A stretch of DNA of 47,518 nucleotides, from positions 1 through 47,518 of the forward strand of contig JBEKFI010000005.1 of assembly GCA_050013395.1 (NCBI GenBank), in the 5' to 3' direction. Each line of letters opens with the position of its first letter. Position 1 is the stretch's first letter. Below, piece by piece: positions 33,516 through 39,700 of this stretch. The translations under genes and the position numbers were made by a program. Origin of the DNA: JBEKZD01 sp050013395. GTDB lineage: Bacteria > Verrucomicrobiota > Verrucomicrobiia > Palsa-1439. The notes beneath the pieces are model-generated. The model was not told the origin of the DNA, ran no database searches, and saw only the letters and a program-made list of their open reading frames with translations.

Positions 33516-33611
33516 TGGGGGAAGCATCCGGTTGAACTCTAATTGCTCGCGAAGATCTTGCGGAGCGTGTTCGAGTTGACGTTGCAGGCGGCGCGACAGC
33601 GCGATTCTCAT
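33432..33611 (-). pseudogene. RelE/ParE-like toxin fragment cut by a repeat
   Basis: The frame starts at ATG 33611, overlapping the Phd antitoxin stop by 4 bases (ATGA), the usual antitoxin-toxin coupling. It reads MRIALSRRLQRQLEHAPQDL then REQLEFNR and enters the GTCATTCTGAG repeat, ending at a TGA after 59 codons. Typical toxins of this type have about 90 residues, so only about 28 look native. A remnant of the rest was not found beyond the repeat. Assignment as a toxin rests on position and a few residues. Confidence 0.45.
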
Positions 33612-33886
33612 GCGCGTCGGCGGGGCTTGGTAATCGAGGCGGCAAACGCGGCTGGCGACTCGTGCACCTGGGCGATACCGGCCTCCAATTCCGCGCGGGC
33701 TTCATGAGCGAGATAATCTGCCGCGGCGTCGCTGACGTGCAGCGCAGGTGAACCGTTCGCGTCCACCGGCACAATCGCCGCGGCCTGCTTCGACCCGCGC
33801 ATAATCACCACCCGTTCGCCTCGCAGGGCAGCGTCAACCAACGCCCCGAGCCGCGTCTTGGCTTGTGTAATCGTCGCCTTGGTCAA
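33608..33886 (-). CDS. Phd/YefM-type antitoxin
   Basis: The 92-residue product begins MTKATITQAKTRLGALVDAA and continues LRGERVVIMRGSKQAAAIVP, the Phd/YefM N-terminal DNA-binding fold. The tail (about residues 50-92) would neutralise a toxin. Its ATGA-overlapping partner is truncated, so the module is probably inactive. Confidence 0.8.
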   Translation of the reverse strand: MTKATITQAKTRLGALVDAALRGERVVIMRGSKQAAAIVPVDANGSPALHVSDAAADYLAHEARAELEAGIAQVHESPAAFAASITKPRRRA

Positions 33887-33932
33887 GGCCTGAACCTAGT
33901 CGAAACCCTCCACCGCGTCAAACTCTGAGCCG

Positions 33933-34001
33933 TTGGTAGGGACGGACCGCCGGGCCGTCCGATTCCCGACTGCGGCGCGCCCGGCGGTCGCGCCCTACCA
34001 A
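33933..34001. repeat. GTAGGG-headed palindrome
   Basis: TTGGTAGGGACGGACCGCCG and CGGTCGCGCCCTACCAA are the outer parts, each with an inner hairpin. Confidence 0.75.
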
Positions 34002-34036
34002 AACACCTCCGAGCAGCGCGCTGCGTGTGTGGCCAT

Positions 34037-34064
34037 AGCTTTACCCCGCTCCACGGGGCAAGCT
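34037..34064. repeat. Short palindrome next to the larC remnant
   Basis: AGCTTTACCCCGCTCCACGG then GGCAAGCT; hairpin CCCCG...CGGGG with AGCT ends. It marks the point where homology to larC stops. Confidence 0.7.
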
Positions 34065-34078
34065 CCGTTGCGGCGACG

Positions 34079-34136
34079 GCCCAAGAAACATGTCGCCGCT
34101 GATCCCCGCACAGCAGTCGAGGTAGAGGAGTCTCAT
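34079..34136 (-). pseudogene. 5' remnant of a second larC
   Basis: From ATG 34136 the frame reads MRLLYLDCCAGISGDMFLG, which matches the N-terminus of LarC (MKLLYLDCFSGISGDMFLG) at 16 of 19 residues. Homology stops after 19 codons, close to the palindrome at 34037-34064. The surrounding bases show no further larC sequence. It may mark the original position of larC directly after larB, or a partial duplication. Confidence 0.8.
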
Positions 34137-34314
34137 CAACTGATTTGACTATAGCAGACTCAGCCAACGAGCCGCAACATAGTTTGCGCCGAGGAGGAGT
34201 TTCGGCTTGCCGCACTGGAAGTCGGCCACTACGATGGCTGCTGCGAAGTTACTTGTGTGATGCCGATGGCCGGTCACACGCGAAATAACCAGCGGCTGCG
34301 TTTGCTTGTTCATA

Positions 34315-35199
34315 ATGAGCCCGTCGCAAAGAAAACCCAAAGAAGTCTTGCATGATAAACCTTCCAAGGCAGAGATGATCACTTGCCTCCAGAAGTCCGG
34401 GTATCTTCTCGAAGGCCGACTGGTCAAAGCTCTCGACGCTCTAGGATTGTTAGTAGAGCCTAGCCAATCCCTGCTCGATGAAACAACTGGCGTCTCAAGA
34501 GAAGTGGATATCGTCGCAGAAAGCTACCGGCAGGCAACGGAAACACCAAAGATATGCGTAAAGACTACGTTTGTTATTGAGGCAATCAACAACATATACC
34601 CCGTCGTGTTACTTACCCGTAAGCTCTGGACTCCCAATACACCTTCTGACGACTACCTCCATTACAAGGTCACACCTTCAGAAGACAAGCCCTACCACCC
34701 GTTCTTGGACAAGCTGGATCTTCAGCAAGTACAGGGCGTTCACCGTTGGGAGATTTACTCACAATATTGTGCCTTCACGCGGAAGAAGCAGAATGACGAA
34801 CTCATGGCGTCTCACCCCGAGGACCTCCACGCCTCAATTCGGAAAGCGGTCAGTTACTTGTTCGTTTCCAAGGACGAATATTATGGCTGGATGGATAATC
34901 ATCCGGAAGACAGCTACTGGAGGCTGTTCCAGTGGCAAGCCTTGGTGGTTCTCCAAGGTGATTTGTACATTATGCGTGAGGATGAGAGGAAGAAACCTGA
35001 CCTTGTCGCAGTTGGCGTCGCAAGACTAGAGTACAACTTCCACCACCGTGGCACTCCGAGGACAGTCATCGTGAACTTTGTTACCGAGTCCGCGCTTCCT
35101 CAGTTCGTCGAGGAAGTGCTTGTCCACAACGAGACGATCGAGACGCAAATCGCCGCACTCAGACCCTCTGCAGATACAGGCGAGAACACCACTGCGTGA
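34315..35199 (+). CDS. Uncharacterised protein of an accessory island
   Basis: The 294-residue product from ATG 34315 (MSPSQRKPKEVLHDKPSKAE) has EVDIVAES near residue 65 and TFVIEAINN near 90. This loosely recalls a nuclease-type D...E-x-K core, but the lysine is missing (E-A-I in place of E-C-K), so an inactive or unrelated fold is possible. The rest is rich in tryptophan and charged residues (YYGWMDNHPEDSYWRLFQWQ). Codon use and lower GC differ from neighbours. The frame opens at 34306. Family not recognised. Confidence 0.6.
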   Translation: MSPSQRKPKEVLHDKPSKAEMITCLQKSGYLLEGRLVKALDALGLLVEPSQSLLDETTGVSREVDIVAESYRQATETPKICVKTTFVIEAINNIYPVVLLTRKLWTPNTPSDDYLHYKVTPSEDKPYHPFLDKLDLQQVQGVHRWEIYSQYCAFTRKKQNDELMASHPEDLHASIRKAVSYLFVSKDEYYGWMDNHPEDSYWRLFQWQALVVLQGDLYIMREDERKKPDLVAVGVARLEYNFHHRGTPRTVIVNFVTESALPQFVEEVLVHNETIETQIAALRPSADTGENTTA

Positions 35200-35248
35200 T
35201 TACGTCTTAAGTTTGTAGATGCGGCATCCGTAGCGCGTCTTTTTGACA

Positions 35249-35686
35249 TCAGGCAAAGACTGCGCTCCCCACTTCACGAAGTGAATCACTTCGAAGATTC
35301 AGCCCCTCGACATACTTGCGTCTTCCGAATACACAGAGATACGCAGCTGATCCCGGATGCGTCGCCTTGAACCAAGCCAGCTTCTCACAATCCCGTTGAA
35401 TATTGATTCGCACTGCCTTTGCCCATTTCACTTCAATCACGAAGTCCAGATTATCGTGAGATGCTTTGAAGTCGATTCTGCGCTTGTCACCGGGGCCAGA
35501 GCCACCCAAGCCCTTGCAGGGATATTCGCACACGACGCGGCATCCATGGGCTGTCAGTATCCTCAATATCGGTTCGTATAGGAGATACTCACTGTACGCC
35601 TGCTTCATCAAGCAAGCGGAAAGATAGGTCACATATCCCGCCAAGCCTCTCTGGATACCGTTCAGTAAATCAGCCTGAGGATTCAT
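35249..35686 (-). CDS. PD-(D/E)XK nuclease-like protein
   Basis: The 145-residue product has the clear core RRIDFKASHDNLDFVIEVKW (D, then E-V-K), preceded by SEYLLYEPILRILTAHGCRV, a typical helix before the first catalytic strand, and followed by YLCVFGRR. This is a restriction-endonuclease-like fold with the catalytic residues in place. Size is small, so it may act as a nuclease domain or need a partner. It is convergent with the uncharacterised gene at 34315, 49 bases apart. Function in defence is possible but not shown. Confidence 0.65.
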   Translation of the reverse strand: MNPQADLLNGIQRGLAGYVTYLSACLMKQAYSEYLLYEPILRILTAHGCRVVCEYPCKGLGGSGPGDKRRIDFKASHDNLDFVIEVKWAKAVRINIQRDCEKLAWFKATHPGSAAYLCVFGRRKYVEGLNLRSDSLREVGSAVFA

Positions 35687-35734
35687 GAGCGCAGCGACAA
35701 TGGCTTCATGAACCTAATCTGCCACATCATAAAA

Positions 35735-36490
35735 TCATTGCCGCGCCAGCTGGTTGATTAAGCTGGCGGCGTAACCGGCGCCGAAGCCGTTGTTGATATT
35801 GACCACGGTCACGCCGCTGGCGCAGGAGTTGAGCATCGCCAACAGCGCCGCGATGCCGCCGAAGCTCGCGCCGTAACCCACGCTGGTGGGGACGGCGATG
35901 ACGGGCTTGTCCACGAGGCCGCCGACGACGCTCGGCAGGGCGCCTTCCATGCCCGCGACGACGATCAACACGTTGGCGTCGAGCAATTCTTCATTGAGCG
36001 CCAGCAACCGATGGATGCCAGACACGCCCACATCATAAAACCGTTTCACGCGGTTGCCCATGATGTCGGCGGTGATGACCGCTTCCTCGGCCACGGAAAT
36101 ATCGGTCGTGCCCGCGCAGAGGACGGCGATGGTGCCGCCGCGTTTGGGCAGTGCCTTGCGGGTGACGGTGATTGCCCGGGCCGCTTCGTGATAGCGCGCC
36201 TTCGGGAAAGCGCGTTTCACGGCGCGGAAGGTTTCCTTCGACGCGCGTGTGGCCAGCAGATTCTCGTTGTGCTGGAGAATTGAGCGCGCGATCTTGACGA
36301 CCTGGGCAGGCGTCTTGCCTTCGCAGTAAATAACCTCCGGGAATCCCTTGCGCAGCGCGCGATGACCGTCCACTCGCGCGAAATCCAGATCGTGAATCGC
36401 CAGCGACTTGAGCTGCCTTAACGCGGTGTTCACCGACCGCTTGCCAGCCCGCACGTCGTCGAGCAACTCCGCGAGTTTCCTTTCGTTCAC
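35735..36490 (-). CDS. larB: Nickel-pincer cofactor biosynthesis protein LarB
   Basis: Carboxylates and hydrolyses nicotinate adenine dinucleotide in the pincer pathway. The 251-residue product ends with the PurE-like core VLCAGTTDISVAEEAVITAD, YDVGVSGIHRLL, GMEGALPSVVGGLVDKPVIA and VPTSVGYGASFGGIAALLAM, and the N-terminal LDFARVDGHRALRKGFPEVI. The start is GTG 36490 (MNERKLAELLDDVRAGK); the frame runs back to 36712 through the promoter region. It lies upstream of larC in the same direction, separated by an island. larE is not in the window. Confidence 0.95.
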   Translation of the reverse strand: MNERKLAELLDDVRAGKRSVNTALRQLKSLAIHDLDFARVDGHRALRKGFPEVIYCEGKTPAQVVKIARSILQHNENLLATRASKETFRAVKRAFPKARYHEAARAITVTRKALPKRGGTIAVLCAGTTDISVAEEAVITADIMGNRVKRFYDVGVSGIHRLLALNEELLDANVLIVVAGMEGALPSVVGGLVDKPVIAVPTSVGYGASFGGIAALLAMLNSCASGVTVVNINNGFGAGYAASLINQLARQ

Positions 36491-36531
36491 GGCCACATGG
36501 TAGCAGATGCAGCCGCACCAGCGCACAACAT

Positions 36532-36602
36532 TTTTAGCCGCAAGTAGGCGCAAAGCGACGCAAGAAATCTTACCGCGGATGAACGCAGATGAACGCGGAT
36601 TG
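36532..36602. repeat. GATGAACGC-type repeat in the larB-giant gene gap
   Basis: TTAGCCGCAAGTAGGCGCAA and GATGAACGCAGATGAACGCG; a direct repeat of GATGAACGC. Lies in the divergent intergenic region of 212 bases, so could influence both promoters. Confidence 0.5.
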
Positions 36603-36702
36603 TGCTCGACTTCTGCGGCTCTGCTGTGGTATGAAAACGGCCCGTGGTGGGGAGCGGATGTAGGACGCTTGGTCCTGTCGGGTTGTTCAAAAGAGAAGCG
36701 CG

Positions 36703-39700
36703 ATGAAAACAAAGGAGCATCGGTCTTCGCTCGGTCGAGCGATTCTTGCTGGACTCGGCTGTCTATTCATTCTAGCTGCGCCGGCTCGCGCACAAACCAT
36801 TCCGAATGCTCCGACCAATCTGGCAGCCACTGTGGTATCTGCCAACCAGATCAATTTGTCGTGGACTGACGTTTCCACAAACGAAGACGGATTTAAGATC
36901 GAGCGTTCCACTGACGGAACCAACTTCACTCAGATCGCGCAAGTGTTGCCCAACACCACCGTCTATCTCAACACCGGCCTTTGGCCCGCCACGACCTATT
37001 CCTATCGGGTGCGCGCGTACAACTCTGGTGACGACTCCGATTTCTCCAACGTGGCGAGCGCCAGCACGCCAGTGCTGTGCGCCCCCACATCCGTGATCGG
37101 CTGGGGCAACAACGTTTTCGGACAGATAACGCCGCCGCCGGGGCTGACGAATGTGGTGGCCATCGCCGCCGGAGAATTCCACGGTTTGGCGGTCAACGAA
37201 GATCACACGGTGATCGGTTGGGGGCGCAATGACCTCGGCCAAGCCACGCCGCCGGCAGGGCTGACCGGTGTCGTGGCCATCGCCGCCGGGGGTTTCTTCA
37301 ACGCTAGCATGACCATCGGTGGTCATAGTCTGGCGTTGAAGAGTGACGGCACGGTTGTCGGCTGGGGCAACAACGCCAACGGGCAAGCGACGCCGCCCGC
37401 CGGGCTGACTGGAGTCGTCGCCATCTCTGCCGGCGGGTTCCATAGTTTGGCGTTGAAGAGCGATGGCACGGTCGTCGGCTGGGGCAACAATAGTTATGGG
37501 CAGGCGACGACGCCGGCGGGGTTGAGCAACGTGGTCGCAATCGCGGCTGGAGGTTTTCACAATTTGGCCGTAAGAAGCGACGGCACCGTCGTCGGCTGGG
37601 GCTGGAACAGTTTCGGTTACGCCACGCCTCCCGCCGGCGCAACGGGTGTCGTCGCCGTCGCGGCCGGCCAAGACTTTAGTTTAGTATTGAAAGGCAATGG
37701 CACGGTCCTGGGCTGGGGTAATTGTCCTTACGGACAATGCTCGCCCCCTTCCGGACTGAACGGAGTGGTCGCCATCGCTGCAGCCGCTCAGCACGCGCTG
37801 GCGTTGAAGAGCGACGGCACCGTCGTTGCGTGGGGCTACGACGGGTATGGCCAATCAACCCCGCCGGGGGGGCTGACGGGGCTGGCCGCCGTAGCCTGTG
37901 GCGAATACTTCAGTCTGGCTCTGCAAAGCGCTCTCAGTGCTCCCTCGGCACTCACCGCGACTGCCGTCTCGTCGAATCAGATCAACCTGTCGTGGACCGA
38001 CAACTCCGACAACGAGGACGGATTCAAGATCGAGCGGGCACCGGACAACGGCGGCGTCCCGGGTACATGGGCACAGATTGCGGTTGTGAGTTCGAACATC
38101 ACCGCCTATGGCGACACCGGCTTGTCGGAGAACGTCAAGTACTGGTATCGCGTGCGTGCGTTCAACGCGGGCAGGGATTCCTACTACAGCAACCAAGCGA
38201 GCACAACAATCCCGTTGCCGCCAGCGGCCCCGTCGAATCTGACGGCGGTGACTGCCAATCAGATCAACCTGTCGTGGACCGACAACGCCTACAACGAGGA
38301 CGGCTTCAAGATTGAGCGGGCACCGGACAACGCCGGCAGCCCGGGCGCGTGGGCGCTGGTAGCGACGGTGGCCGCGAATGTCACCAACTACAACGACACA
38401 GGATTGTCGCCGGGCACGACGTACTGGTATCGCGTGCGAGCGTACAATGTCAGCGGAGATTCCGACTACAGCAACCAAGCCAGTGCGATCACCCCGCCTC
38501 TTCTCACCCCATCGGCTCTGATCGCGACGGCGATATCCACCAATCAGATCAACCTGTCGTGGACCGACAACTCCGACAACGAGGACGGATTCAAGATTGA
38601 ACGGGCACAAGACGTTGCCGGTAATCCAGTCGCTTGGACGCAGATTGCGACGGTGGGCGTGAATACCGCAACGTACAATGACACAGGACTGCCGGCCAAC
38701 AAGAAATACTGGTACCGGGTGCGAGCGTACAATGCGCAGGGCAATTCAAACTACAGCAACCAGGCGAGTGCCACCACGCCGGCCCTGTGCCCCAGGCTCG
38801 TTGTCGGCTGGGGGAACTCGTCTATTGCGCCGCCCGCGGGGTTGGAATGGGTTATCGCCATTGCCGCCGGCGACTTCCATGCTCTGGCCCTAAAGAGCGA
38901 TGGCACTGTTGTCGGCTGGGGGAACTCGTACTATGCAACGCCGCCGGCCGGGCTGAGCAATGTGGTCGCCATCTCCGCCCAGTACGAACACAGTCTGGTG
39001 CTCAAGAGCGATGGCACCGTTACCAACTGGGGCTACGGTCCGCCGACGCCGCCGGCCGGGCTGAGCAATGTGATCGCCATCGCGGCCGGGAGCTACCACG
39101 ATCTGGCGCTCAAGGCCAACGGCACCGTCGTCAGTTGGGGCAGCGCTCAGACGCCGCCGGCGGGACTGAGCAATGTGGTGGCAATCGCAGCCGGGAACTA
39201 CAACGGTTTGGCGTTAAAGAGCGACGGCACCGTCGTCAGTTGGGGCGGCTCGACACCGCCGGGGGGGCTGACCAACGTGGTGGCCATCGCTGCCGGCAGC
39301 TCTCAATGTCTGGCCTTGAAGAGCAATGGCACCATTGTCAGTTGGGGAGGCGGTCCCACCCCGCCAGCGGGTCTGAGCAATGTGGTCGCCATCTCGGCCG
39401 GTTCGTACTACTGTCTGGCGCTGAAGAGCGATGGCACCGTCGTCGGCTGGGGCGGTCCAACGCCGCCGGCGGGCCTGACCCGGGTGGTCGCCATCGCTGC
39501 AGCTGGCAATTACAGCGGTCTGGCCTTGACGATGCCGTGTTCCTTCAGCGCGCCATCGGCGCTCACCGCGACCGCCGTGTCCGCGAGCCAGATCAATCTG
39601 GCGTGGTTGGACAACTCTCCCGACGAGAACGGATTCAAGATCGAGCGTTCCACCGATGGAACCAACTTCACCCAGATCGCGCAGGTATTGCCCAACACCA

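Larger units (their letters stand above)
33887..34314. other. Repeat-rich interval with a gene remnant
   Basis: Two palindromes (33933-34001 and 34037-34064) and a 5' remnant of larC (34079-34136). A 110-codon frame across it has no family features. The DNA from about 34140 on is less GC-rich than the flanks, suggesting the edge of a transferred segment. Confidence 0.6.

Noticed and set aside
33883..34215. 110-codon minus-strand frame in the island
   Set aside because: Made mostly of palindromic repeat sequence; only the 19-codon larC remnant, in another frame, is real.
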